41,269 nt of DNA from an uncultured Bacteroidota bacterium (GTDB lineage Bacteria > Bacteroidota > Bacteroidia > Flavobacteriales > Flavobacteriaceae). The stretch is taken from contig CACERG010000017.1 in assembly GCA_902561795.1 (NCBI GenBank), positions 1 to 41,269 on the forward strand. The letters are read 5' to 3'. The notes beneath the pieces are model-generated. The model did not search any database and was not told where the DNA came from. It saw only the letters and a program-made list of their open reading frames with translations. The position numbers and the translations under genes were made by a program. The stretch's first letter is position 1. Each line of letters opens with the position of its first letter. Below are positions 9,365-17,607 of this stretch, one piece after another.

Positions 9365-10318
9365 ATGTCTAATGTATTAGTAAATACAGATTTTAAAATT
9401 GAGGGACTAGATAATAAGTATACTGGAAAAGTTCGTGATGTTTACAAATTAAAAAATAATTTGCTAATCATTGTTGTTACAGACAGAATATCAGCTTTCG
9501 ATGTAGTTTTACCTAAAGGCATACCGTTTAAGGGTCAAATACTAAACCAGATAGCTAGTAATATGCTTTCTATGACTGAGGACATTGTACCTAATTGGCT
9601 ACTAGCAACACCTGATCCAAACGTTTCTGTTGGAAAAATTTGTAAACCATTTAAAATTGAAATGGTGATAAGGGGTTATCTGACAGGTCATGCAGCAAGA
9701 CTCTATAAATCCGGCCATAGAAAAATCTGTGGTATTAATCTTCCTGATGGAATGAAAGAAAATGATAAATTTGAAAGACCTATTATAACACCCTCAACAA
9801 AAGCAGATAGGGGTAGCCACGATGAAGATATTTCTAAGGAAGAAATAATTATTCGGGGAATTGTTAGTAAGTCCGATTATGAAGCTTTAGAGTTATACAC
9901 TAAAAAATTGTTTGAACGTGGTACTGCTATTGCTAAAAAACAAGGATTGATACTGGTTGATACAAAGTACGAATTTGGTAAAACTTCTGAAGGAGAGATT
10001 GTTTTGATAGACGAAATTCACACACCTGATTCGTCTAGATATTTTTACGAAAAAGGTTATTCTGAAAGACAAACTAAAGGAGAAAGTCAAAGACAACTAT
10101 CAAAAGAATTTGTTAGAGAATGGCTTATAGATAAAAATTTTCAAGGGCTTCCTGGACAAAACTTACCTGAAATGAGTTACCGTTTTGTCTCATCTGTTTC
10201 AAAGAGATATATAGAATTATATGAAAAAATTATGGGTAAGTCTTTCATAAAAAACTCTTCAAGCAATATTTTAAACAGAGTGCAAAAAAATTTAAAAGAT
10301 TACTTAGAAAACTTTTAA
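9365..10318 (+). CDS. purC: Phosphoribosylaminoimidazole-succinocarboxamide synthase
   Basis: SAICAR synthetase of de novo purine synthesis, joining aspartate to CAIR with ATP hydrolysis. The 317 residues match the longer form found in Bacteroidota and yeast rather than the ~240-residue E. coli form. Visible motifs are YTGKVRDVY near the start (nucleotide-binding glycine loop), [40 protein letters not shown] and [15 protein letters not shown]. It starts at ATG six bases after phoH and is probably co-transcribed with it. Confidence 0.97.
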   Translation: MSNVLVNTDFKIEGLDNKYTGKVRDVYKLKNNLLIIVVTDRISAFDVVLPKGIPFKGQILNQIASNMLSMTEDIVPNWLLATPDPNVSVGKICKPFKIEMVIRGYLTGHAARLYKSGHRKICGINLPDGMKENDKFERPIITPSTKADRGSHDEDISKEEIIIRGIVSKSDYEALELYTKKLFERGTAIAKKQGLILVDTKYEFGKTSEGEIVLIDEIHTPDSSRYFYEKGYSERQTKGESQRQLSKEFVREWLIDKNFQGLPGQNLPEMSYRFVSSVSKRYIELYEKIMGKSFIKNSSSNILNRVQKNLKDYLENF

Positions 10319-10337
10319 AATATATTTTTATTATTTG

Positions 10338-10380
10338 AAAAATTATATCGATTTAATAATTTTTAAGTTTTTGAAAACTT
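10338..10380. terminator. A/T-only hairpins between convergent purC and miaA
   Basis: AAAAATTAT (10338-10346) and ATAATTTTT (10356-10364) form a perfect 9-bp stem with a 9-base loop. Next to it AAGTTTT and AAAACTT (10365-10380) form a second small hairpin reaching into the miaA stop. The position between two convergent genes suggests a bidirectional stop signal, but the stems contain almost no G:C pairs. Confidence 0.35.
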
Positions 10381-11284
10381 AATTCAAATCATTTAAAAGA
10401 TTAAAAACTTCGGAAGCAGGTTTTGTAGGAGAAAATCTAAATGCATTATCGTATTTTTTGAACCACGTCATTTGTTTTTTCGCAAATCTTCTTGTGTTTT
10501 TTTTTATCTCTTTAATAGCATCGTCTAGAGAAAGTGTTCCCTCAAAATGATTAAAAAGTTCTTTATATCCTATCGTTTTGAGGGGTGTTAAATTTTTATA
10601 TTTTATTAAATCATATGCTTCTTCTTTTAGCCCTTTGTCTATCATTAAATCGACGCGTTTATTAATTTTATTATAAAGTTTTTCCCTAGAACACTGAAGA
10701 AGAATCATTTTAGAAACAAAATCACGTTTTTTATTTGACTTTCCTAAAAATGAGGAATAAGGTTTGCCAGAGCTAACAGAAACTTCTAACGCTCTTATCA
10801 GGCGGACAGGGTTATTTTTGTCAACTATATTGAAATAAATTGGATCTTTTTGATAAAGTAATTTTTGCAATGATTTTAGACCATGGGTTTTGTAGTAATA
10901 GTTTATTTGTTTTCTTGTTTCTTTTGAAACTTCTGGAAATTTATCTAAGCCAAACATAACTGCATCCGCATACATGCCTGATCCCCCAACCATTATAAGT
11001 GTTTTATTATATTTAAAAAGGTTATTTATCTTATAAATAATTTCTTTTTCAAAATCTCCTACAGTATATATATCTCTTATTGACTTGTGCTGAATAAAGT
11101 GATGCTTAATCTCTGATAATTCTTTTTTACTTGGAACACCGGTGCCAATCGATATTTCTTTATAAAATTGTCTTGAGTCGCATGAAAGTATTTCTGTTTT
11201 AAATTTTTTTGCAAGCTCAATACTGAATTTAGTTTTACCGACACTTGTTGGTCCAGCAACATAAATTAAATTATTATTCTTCAT
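10379..11284 (-). CDS. miaA: tRNA dimethylallyltransferase
   Basis: Transfers a dimethylallyl group to A37 of tRNAs that read codons starting with U. It has 301 residues from the chosen ATG. The P-loop GPTSVGKT is at 11-18, close to the N-terminus as expected, followed by LSCDSRQFYKEISIGTG and MVGGSGMYADAVMFG (substrate tunnel region). RLIRALEV and the C-terminal RRFAKKQMTWFKK tRNA-contact segment are present. An upstream TTG-type extension would run further into the preceding ion-channel gene. The chosen ATG overlaps that gene's end by 11 bases, indicating coupling. Confidence 0.95.
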   Translation of the reverse strand: MKNNNLIYVAGPTSVGKTKFSIELAKKFKTEILSCDSRQFYKEISIGTGVPSKKELSEIKHHFIQHKSIRDIYTVGDFEKEIIYKINNLFKYNKTLIMVGGSGMYADAVMFGLDKFPEVSKETRKQINYYYKTHGLKSLQKLLYQKDPIYFNIVDKNNPVRLIRALEVSVSSGKPYSSFLGKSNKKRDFVSKMILLQCSREKLYNKINKRVDLMIDKGLKEEAYDLIKYKNLTPLKTIGYKELFNHFEGTLSLDDAIKEIKKNTRRFAKKQMTWFKKYDNAFRFSPTKPASEVFNLLNDLN

Positions 11285-12086
11285 TATTAAGTGTTTTACC
11301 ACACTTGTGGCAATAAATTGCACCTTCTTTATGATCAGAATTCATACAATATGGACAAGATTGTGTATTTAAATCTACATTCTTGTTTTTTGTCATTTCA
11401 GCTGTAACAATTCCAGTTGGAACAGCTATTATACCGTAACCTAAGACCATTATAATTGATGCTAAAAATTGGCCAAGTGGAGTTACAGGTGCAATATCAC
11501 CGTAACCAACAGTTGTTAAAGTTACTATACACCAGTAAATACTACTTGGTATGCTAGTAAAACCACTTTTTTCACTTTCAACAAGATACATAATACTTCC
11601 AAAAATGATGCACAAAATAACTACACTAAAAAGAAATACGAATATTTTCCTTCCACTTGCTCTTAAAGCTTTTAATAAATTATTAGACTCACCTATATAA
11701 GGCGCAAGTTTAAGTATTCTAAATACTCTTAATAAACGAAGTGCTTTTAAAGCTACTAAACTGTTTGTCCCAATTATAATCAAAGAAAGGTATTTTGGCA
11801 CAATTGAAATAAAGTCAATTATTCCATAAAAACTGAAAATGTAACTGAGGGGTCTACGAACGCATATTATCCTCAGTAAATATTCAATTGTAAATAAAAT
11901 TGTAACAATCCATTCAGCTATATTCAAGTATTCACTATAAACATTACTTACGGACTCAATGCTTTCTAATGAAACAAAAAAAACACTTAATAATATAGTT
12001 ATCAATAATAAAACATCAAAAAGTCTTCCTGCCTGAGTATCAGCTTCGTATATTATTGTGTGCAGACGATGTTGCAATCTTTTCAT
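11274..12086 (-). CDS. Voltage-gated potassium channel with C-terminal zinc ribbon
   Basis: Six-helix Kv-type channel subunit of 270 residues. S1-S3 lie at about 22-42, 56-77 and 86-108. S4 carries spaced basic residues (R117, R120, R123, K126 in LKALRLLRVFRILKL). The pore helix and selectivity filter TVGYGD are at 192-197, and S6 contains GYGIIAVPTG. After a short linker the tail has CPYC and CHKC (Cys 244, 247, 259, 262), a small zinc ribbon. Prokaryotic Kv channels with such tails occur, but what the ribbon senses is not known. It precedes miaA with an 11-base overlap. Confidence 0.92.
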   Translation of the reverse strand: MKRLQHRLHTIIYEADTQAGRLFDVLLLITILLSVFFVSLESIESVSNVYSEYLNIAEWIVTILFTIEYLLRIICVRRPLSYIFSFYGIIDFISIVPKYLSLIIIGTNSLVALKALRLLRVFRILKLAPYIGESNNLLKALRASGRKIFVFLFSVVILCIIFGSIMYLVESEKSGFTSIPSSIYWCIVTLTTVGYGDIAPVTPLGQFLASIIMVLGYGIIAVPTGIVTAEMTKNKNVDLNTQSCPYCMNSDHKEGAIYCHKCGKTLNNEE

Positions 12087-12139
12087 AATTACAAATTAAA
12101 GTAAACTTCTAATTCTAATCTATGATATTATGTAAACAC

Positions 12140-13468
12140 TTATAAATTTATCAACTTTAAATATTTCTTTTTTAATAAAAAATTAAAGATTAATTTTTTA
12201 ACATCATTATTTTCTTCCATTGAAACAAGACGTGAAACTATCTGTGACATTGATTTAATTTGATGATATAATTCAAAATATCCATAACCCTTAAATTGAT
12301 AATTTTTTATTAAAATGAATGCGAATTCACCCTCCTTTCTGCCATTTTCGGTCAACAAGAAATCTGGGAAAGGATATGAAAATGATTTACATAATTCCAT
12401 AATTTTTTTATTATGCTGTTTAGAACTATCTCTTTTTTGAATTGTATTGTTGTTATGAGAATTTTTGCTATTTGAATTTTTGAGCTGTATTTTAAATTCG
12501 TCTGCCAAAATTAAAACTGCCTTTTCTGCCAAATTTTTATTTTTAAAGACAGATAAATATTCAAATTTTTTTTTGACTTGCTCAATATTTATGCTATGGT
12601 ATAGTTTTGTTTTATCAATTCTGATTCCAATTGGATAAATTCTATATTTAGCTGGACCATTCAGTTTAGGACGATTAATTTTTATTTCATTTTGTTGTTT
12701 TAGATGTGTGGTTAGTTCTCCGCCAGAAAGAGAAAAGGAGACCTTAGATATTTTATTTTGAATGATTATTGATTTTTTGTTTGATAAGGTTAAATTTTGA
12801 ATAACAGATTGTTTAATATTTTTACTTTTCCCAATGTATATAATTTCATTATCAGCATCAAGAATATAATATATTCCCATTTTAGAAGGTAATTTATCAA
12901 TAATTTTAAGATATCTTTTTGGAGTTTTATTATTCTTTAAAATCTTTGTGTGTTCTCTAATTATATTTTTACCTGTGTCTTTTTCAATAAGTAATTCAAA
13001 GAGCTTAAGGGTTGCTTGGGCATCTCCAAATGCTCTATGTCTTTCTGAAAAGGGGATACCAAGATTACTAGCTAGTTTTCCTAAGCTAAACGCCTTTTGA
13101 TTGGGTAGTAGTTCCTTTGATAAATTTATTGTACAAATTGTTTTCCTTTCATAGGCGTAACCGAGTCTTTTAAATTCTGTTTTTAATATTCTATAGTCAA
13201 ATGCTGCATTATGTGCAACAATTATGCAATCCTTAGTAATTTCAACAATTCGTTTGGCAACTTCAAAAAAAAGAGGTGCATTTCGCAACATCTTTTCATT
13301 TATTCCAGTAAGTTTTTTTACAAATGGTTGAATCTGTTTTTTGGGATTAATTAAACTACAAAATTGGTCAGTAATTTTATAACCGTCATATTGATATATT
13401 GCAATTTCTGTAATTCCTTCCTGATCATAATCACCCCCAGTTGTTTCAATATCTAAAATGGCATACAT
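12140..13468 (-). CDS. DEDDh exonuclease fused to a degenerate GIY-YIG domain
   Basis: Two-domain protein of 442 residues. The N-terminal 3'-5' exonuclease (DnaQ/epsilon-like) has an intact DEDDh set: D6 and E8 in ILDIETTG, D91 in AHNAAFD, H144 and D149 in ERHRAFGD. A UvrC-like GIY-YIG domain follows from about 195 (GIYYI at 198-202, YIGK at 211-214). In that domain the usual Arg of the KKR motif is Ser221 and the usual catalytic Glu before IK is Gln258, so it looks nuclease-dead. The ATG at 13468 is chosen because it directly follows the yggS stop (TAAaATG); a longer in-frame extension from 13504 runs into yggS. It is likely a DNA repair or proofreading accessory. Confidence 0.88.
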   Translation of the reverse strand: MYAILDIETTGGDYDQEGITEIAIYQYDGYKITDQFCSLINPKKQIQPFVKKLTGINEKMLRNAPLFFEVAKRIVEITKDCIIVAHNAAFDYRILKTEFKRLGYAYERKTICTINLSKELLPNQKAFSLGKLASNLGIPFSERHRAFGDAQATLKLFELLIEKDTGKNIIREHTKILKNNKTPKRYLKIIDKLPSKMGIYYILDADNEIIYIGKSKNIKQSVIQNLTLSNKKSIIIQNKISKVSFSLSGGELTTHLKQQNEIKINRPKLNGPAKYRIYPIGIRIDKTKLYHSINIEQVKKKFEYLSVFKNKNLAEKAVLILADEFKIQLKNSNSKNSHNNNTIQKRDSSKQHNKKIMELCKSFSYPFPDFLLTENGRKEGEFAFILIKNYQFKGYGYFELYHQIKSMSQIVSRLVSMEENNDVKKLIFNFLLKKKYLKLINL

Positions 13469-13469
13469 T

Positions 13470-14108
13470 TTAAAAGTTTCTCTCTCCAAAAATTTTACTT
13501 CCAATTCTTATCGTTGTTGAGCCCTCTTCAATTCCTATCTGATAGTCTCCACTCATACCCATTGATAATACCTCAAGATCACTAAAATCATCGTAAAGGT
13601 TTGAAAGCATTCTAAATTCATTTCTAATCTGATTTTGATCATATGTTAAACTTGCCATTCCCATTAGTCCAGTGATTTTAATATTTGGCAGTGTTTTAGA
13701 AAAATTTAAAAAATCATTCAACTCTGAAGGCTCTATACCAAATTTGGTATCTTCATTAGCAATTCTAATTTGTATGAGGCATTTTATTTTTCGATCGTTT
13801 TTAAATGCTTGTTTTTGAATTTCTTTTAATAGTTTATGACTATCGACCGAATGTATAGTATTTACAAAAGATGCCATATATTTTACTTTATTTGTTTGTA
13901 CATGTCCAATCATGTGCCACTCTATATCTTTTGGTAATTTCTCAAATTTCGCAACCATTTCTTGAATTTTATTTTCACCAAATATTTTTTGACCAGCGTG
14001 ATAAGCTTTTATTATGTCACTAATGGGTTTTGTTTTTGAAACTGCAACAATATCAACATAATCCGGAATACTATTTTTTAAATTAATAATGTTTTTTTCT
14101 ATATTCAT
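13470..14108 (-). CDS. yggS: YggS-family PLP homeostasis protein
   Basis: Single-domain TIM-barrel PLP-binding protein (YggS/YlmE/PROSC family) that buffers pyridoxal phosphate. It is 212 residues, slightly shorter than the usual 220-235. The PLP lysine is K25 in AVSKTKP. FGENKIQE, WHMIGHVQTNK and the C-terminal SMGMSGDYQIGIEEGSTTIRIGS are typical phosphate-binding segments. It lies immediately upstream of the exonuclease fusion (one base between stop and start) and downstream of the ompA terminator, so it probably has its own promoter in 14109-14160. Confidence 0.95.
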   Translation of the reverse strand: MNIEKNIINLKNSIPDYVDIVAVSKTKPISDIIKAYHAGQKIFGENKIQEMVAKFEKLPKDIEWHMIGHVQTNKVKYMASFVNTIHSVDSHKLLKEIQKQAFKNDRKIKCLIQIRIANEDTKFGIEPSELNDFLNFSKTLPNIKITGLMGMASLTYDQNQIRNEFRMLSNLYDDFSDLEVLSMGMSGDYQIGIEEGSTTIRIGSKIFGERNF

Positions 14109-14164
14109 GAATTTTAAGAGTTTGACAATATTAATATTTACTTAATCAAATGAAGGAAATTTAT

Positions 14165-14197
14165 TAAAAAAAAAGAGCTACTTTGAGTGTAGCCCTT
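14165..14197 (-). terminator. Rho-independent terminator after the OmpA-like gene
   Basis: On the minus strand GGGCTAC, a 7-base loop and GTAGCTC form a hairpin (14175-14195 on +, one mismatch), directly followed by nine T residues (A-run 14166-14174). It is 28 bases past the OmpA stop and is the clearest intrinsic terminator in the window. Confidence 0.85.
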
Positions 14198-14222
14198 CTT
14201 TATTTTTTTGATGTAAATTTTT

Positions 14223-15074
14223 TTATTGAGCAGACTGCATGCCTTGATCTATGAGATCATAGAATTGATCTAATTTTGGTAGTACAACAATTCTAGTTCT
14301 TCTGTTTTTCGCGCGGTTAGACGCAGTATCATTGTCTGCAACTGGTAAGTAATAACTTCGTCCCGCAGCAGTCATTCTTGATGGTGCTACACCAAAATCT
14401 TTTTCTAAAATTCTAACAACAGCTGTGGCACGCTTGACTGAAAGTTCCCAGTTGTCTTGAATTCCATCAATTTTAATAGGAACGTTATCTGTATGCCCTT
14501 CGACCATAAACTCTATATCAGGTTTTTCATTTACTACCTTAGCAACTTTTCCCAAAACTTCTTTTGCTCTGGATGTCACAGTATAACTACCACTTCTAAA
14601 TAATAATTTGTCTGAAATTGAAACATAAACAACACCCTTTTCAACGTTTATCTCTATGTCATCATCACTAAGATTACCAAGTACACCTTTAAGACTTGTA
14701 ACTAGCGCTAGAGTGACTGAATCTTTTTTTGTAACAGCGTCTTGCATTCTTTGAATTCGAACATCTTTTTCCTTCATACTTTCTAGAGACATTTCTAGAT
14801 TTTCAGCACCCTTTTTGGAAAGAGTTGTAAGATTTCCAATATTGTCAATTAAATCTTGATTATTTTCTTTTAAAAACTTATTCTGTTCAGTAAGGGTAGC
14901 AAGTTGTGCAAGTGCAGCCTCTTTTTCTTCGCTAGTAACATTTAATTTTACTGTTGTAGAATCTAATAGATCTTTTGTATTTTGCTGTAAATCTTCTAAT
15001 TCTGTGAATTTTTTCTGCGATACACATGACGCAAGTAAAACTACAGATATTAATAAAGTTGTAGCTCTTTTCAT
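14223..15074 (-). CDS. OmpA/Pal-family outer-membrane lipoprotein
   Basis: Lipoprotein of 283 residues. The signal peptide ends in the lipobox LASC with Cys17. A predicted coiled-coil stretch (about 20-125, rich in Leu, Glu and Lys) follows. The C-terminal OmpA-like peptidoglycan-binding domain spans about 145-275, with VEGHTDNVPI, the NWELSVKRA segment and SNRAKNRRTRI (Asp and Arg that hold diaminopimelate). It probably tethers the outer membrane to the cell wall. Its gene is single, with a strong terminator downstream. It is not a barrel-type OmpA, since no transmembrane strands are evident. Confidence 0.93.
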   Translation of the reverse strand: MKRATTLLISVVLLASCVSQKKFTELEDLQQNTKDLLDSTTVKLNVTSEEKEAALAQLATLTEQNKFLKENNQDLIDNIGNLTTLSKKGAENLEMSLESMKEKDVRIQRMQDAVTKKDSVTLALVTSLKGVLGNLSDDDIEINVEKGVVYVSISDKLLFRSGSYTVTSRAKEVLGKVAKVVNEKPDIEFMVEGHTDNVPIKIDGIQDNWELSVKRATAVVRILEKDFGVAPSRMTAAGRSYYLPVADNDTASNRAKNRRTRIVVLPKLDQFYDLIDQGMQSAQ

Positions 15075-15121
15075 AATAAATTTGTTTAAATATTTTAGTT
15101 ATACAAATTAAACGAATTTAT

Positions 15122-16126
15122 TTAATTTTTGTGCTTTAAATCTCCGAAATATGTGTGTCCTCTTACAAAATATGCATATAAAATGCTCTTACATTCAAAA
15201 TAATCTGATTTTTTGTTCACTTTAATCTCTTTAGCAGCAAATCTTCTAAAACAAGCATAAAATGCTATATGTGCACGAATTATTGAAACTACATTCAATA
15301 ATTTTAATGAAAATAGATAATAAAGAATAATAACATAATCTATCATTAGTCGTGTAATCAAAATAATAAATTTATTTTTATTAGGAAGGTTTTTCATCAA
15401 CATGAAAAGTGAATTTCTGTGGTTTAAATATGTTTTGTTTGGGGATTTTGGTAAAGTAGCCCCCCCTATATGATAAACTTTAGAATCACCTATTGCATAT
15501 ATTTTATAATTCTTATTAAAAATTCTCCAACATAAATCAATTTCCTCTTGATGTGCGAAAAAGTCAGAATCAAACCCATTTAACTCCCAAAATATTTTAC
15601 TTTTCATTACAAAACAAGCTCCACTAGCCCAAAAAATTTCTTTAGGTAAATTATATTGACCTTTGTCAATCTCAGCAGTTTTAAATATTCTGCCTCTGCA
15701 ATAAGGGAAACCATATTTATCAATATAACCACCTGCAGCTCCTGCGTATTCAAAATATTTTTTATTGTTGAAATCTAATATGTGGGGTTGAATAACGCCT
15801 ATATTACTATTAGTCTCTAATTTTTTGATAAGTGGATTAAGCCAATTTTTTGTAACAATCAAATCAGTATTTAAAAGGGCATAATATTTATTTTTTACGT
15901 GTTTCAGCCCTTTATTATAACCCCCTGCATATCCATAGTTTTTATCTAATTGAATACAAAGTAAATTTGGGTATTTTGATTTAAACCAGGTGACTGAATT
16001 GTCGGTTGAACAATTATCAATCAAAACAAAATCTGCCTCAGTACTGTATAAAATGGTGTCCTCTAAAAATTTTTTTAATAATTCTAAACCGTTAAAATTT
16101 AAAAGAACAACTGCAACTTGTTTCAT
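15122..16126 (-). CDS. GT2 family glycosyltransferase
   Basis: Inverting GT-A glycosyltransferase, 334 residues, of the rhamnosyltransferase-like GT2 subgroup used in O-antigen or cell-surface polysaccharide assembly. The nucleotide-sugar region is VVLLNFNG at the start, DNCSTDNS near residue 37, and the metal-site variant LNTDL at about residue 90. ASGACFVMK and QEEIDLCWR are the acceptor and catalytic-base motifs. A hydrophobic segment near 260-285 suggests membrane association. The start overlaps the upstream HsdR-N-like gene by four bases (ATGA). No other polysaccharide genes are adjacent, so the sugar cannot be assigned. Confidence 0.9.
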   Translation of the reverse strand: MKQVAVVLLNFNGLELLKKFLEDTILYSTEADFVLIDNCSTDNSVTWFKSKYPNLLCIQLDKNYGYAGGYNKGLKHVKNKYYALLNTDLIVTKNWLNPLIKKLETNSNIGVIQPHILDFNNKKYFEYAGAAGGYIDKYGFPYCRGRIFKTAEIDKGQYNLPKEIFWASGACFVMKSKIFWELNGFDSDFFAHQEEIDLCWRIFNKNYKIYAIGDSKVYHIGGATLPKSPNKTYLNHRNSLFMLMKNLPNKNKFIILITRLMIDYVIILYYLFSLKLLNVVSIIRAHIAFYACFRRFAAKEIKVNKKSDYFECKSILYAYFVRGHTYFGDLKHKN

Positions 16127-16575
16127 TTTTCTTTCGAATAAATAGGAACAGAATCCACAAACTCAATTTTTTTTTCATTTTGATTTACACTGCAAACATA
16201 ATGATTTAGGCCATTTGTAATCATAAGATAAGGACATTTGAGTTTTAGATTATATTGAACTATCTGATCAAATACTTTTTGATTAATTTTTACAAATGGT
16301 GATTTACATTCTATTAAAATAAATGGTAATAGATTAAAATTGTAGACTAATAAATCAAACCTCTTTTTTAATCCATAAACATCTATTTGATGTTCAACAC
16401 GTATTAATGAAGGTGGATACCCTTTAGTATGAATAATATAATTAATACAATTGACCCTTACCCATTCTTCAGGTGTACACAAAAGCCATTTTTTACGTAT
16501 GGGTTCAAAAATATATTTTTTATTTTCTATATTTTTGATTTGTAAATTATATTTCGGGAAGTTTAATTTTTCCAT
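16123..16575 (-). CDS. Standalone HsdR N-terminal-like nuclease-fold protein
   Basis: Small cytoplasmic protein of 150 residues resembling the N-terminal nuclease domain of type I restriction R subunits (HSDR_N_2). The PD-(D/E)xK-type core is visible: E61, D74 in KKRFDLLV, and E89-C-K91 in ILIECKSP, followed by a QIVQYN helix that matches the conserved Gln of this fold. There is no helicase domain and no hsdM or hsdS nearby, so it is not a restriction system. The start ATG at 16575 leaves 27 bases to the divergent holA; a TTG at 16608 would overlap holA. The association with holA and a GT2 gene appears common in Flavobacteriia. Its function is unknown. Confidence 0.82.
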   Translation of the reverse strand: MEKLNFPKYNLQIKNIENKKYIFEPIRKKWLLCTPEEWVRVNCINYIIHTKGYPPSLIRVEHQIDVYGLKKRFDLLVYNFNLLPFILIECKSPFVKINQKVFDQIVQYNLKLKCPYLMITNGLNHYVCSVNQNEKKIEFVDSVPIYSKEK

Positions 16576-16602
16576 GGCATAAAATTGCAATAAAATTTTT
16601 AG

Positions 16603-17604
16603 ATGCAAGATTATATAAAAATACTCTCAAATATTAAAAAGGAACACTATTCACCTTTTTATCTTTTATCAGGAAAAGAAAATTATTTCATAGATTCCAT
16701 TTCATCTATTCTAATAAACAAAATTGTTCAAAAATCTTCAAAAGAGTTTGACTTCACAAAATTTTATGGGCAAGACACAAGTGCATCTGAAATCATTGAA
16801 TCTGCAAGGCGTTTTCCAATGTTATCAAAATATAATCTGATAATAGTAAAAGAGGCTCAAAATATGCGCATCTCTGAATATGATTATTTAGCAAAATACG
16901 TATCCCAACCTTCTAAGCATTCGATTATAATTTTTTGTTACAAAAACAGAGAATTTGATAAAAGAAAAAAGCTATACAAAAATGTCAAAATTTATGGTGA
17001 GTTTGGAAACTTTAGAAATATAAATGATTATCAGCTAATAAATTGGCTAAGGGACCGCGCTAATAAAATTGGATTAGAAATTTCTCCGATTGCAACGGAG
17101 TTACTAGTATCAAATATTGGAAATAATCTAAGCCGTCTAGACAGTGAATTAAAAAAATTAAATATTATTGTTTCTGAGGGTGAAATAGTAAATCAAGAAC
17201 ACATCGAAAAATATATAGGGATTAGCAAAGATTTCAATATTTTCGAATTACAAAGCGCGATTGGGTTAGGATATTTTTCAAAGGCATTCCAAATTACGAA
17301 GTTCTTGAGCAGTAATTCAAAAGAGAACCCAATTGTACTTATTTTGGGCTCATTACACACTTACTTTCAAAAACTGATTTTATTGAAAACTGTTGGAAAT
17401 GACATAAGTAGAGTTGGTATTAATCCCTACTTTATAGAAGAATATAAAAGAGTTTCAGAAAGATTCTCTGCAAAACAAATTTCTCAAGCACTTGAATATA
17501 TTATGAAAGCTGATTTAAAATCAAAGGGTATTGGGGGTTACAATAAAAAGGATGAAACACTTCTTGAAGAACTGATCTTAAAACTTTTTTCAATCAAAAA
17601 TTAG
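16603..17604 (+). CDS. holA: DNA polymerase III delta subunit
   Basis: Clamp-loader subunit that opens the DnaN ring, 333 residues as expected. The N-terminal PFYLLSGKENYFIDSI segment, the FPMLSKYNLIIVKEAQ segment (domain I/II) and the GNNLSRLDSELKKL helix followed by IGISKDFNIFEL are recognisable delta motifs. The C-terminal collar domain contains ILGSLHTYFQKLILLK. It is divergent from the HsdR-N-like gene with a 27-base gap, so the promoters must overlap the neighbouring coding sequence. It ends three bases before the convergent E1 gene. Confidence 0.92.
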   Translation: MQDYIKILSNIKKEHYSPFYLLSGKENYFIDSISSILINKIVQKSSKEFDFTKFYGQDTSASEIIESARRFPMLSKYNLIIVKEAQNMRISEYDYLAKYVSQPSKHSIIIFCYKNREFDKRKKLYKNVKIYGEFGNFRNINDYQLINWLRDRANKIGLEISPIATELLVSNIGNNLSRLDSELKKLNIIVSEGEIVNQEHIEKYIGISKDFNIFELQSAIGLGYFSKAFQITKFLSSNSKENPIVLILGSLHTYFQKLILLKTVGNDISRVGINPYFIEEYKRVSERFSAKQISQALEYIMKADLKSKGIGGYNKKDETLLEELILKLFSIKN

Positions 17605-17607
17605 TTT

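Noticed and set aside
16123-16575. A type I restriction-modification system
   Set aside because: Only the HsdR N-terminal nuclease fold is present; no helicase, hsdM or hsdS gene occurs within the window.
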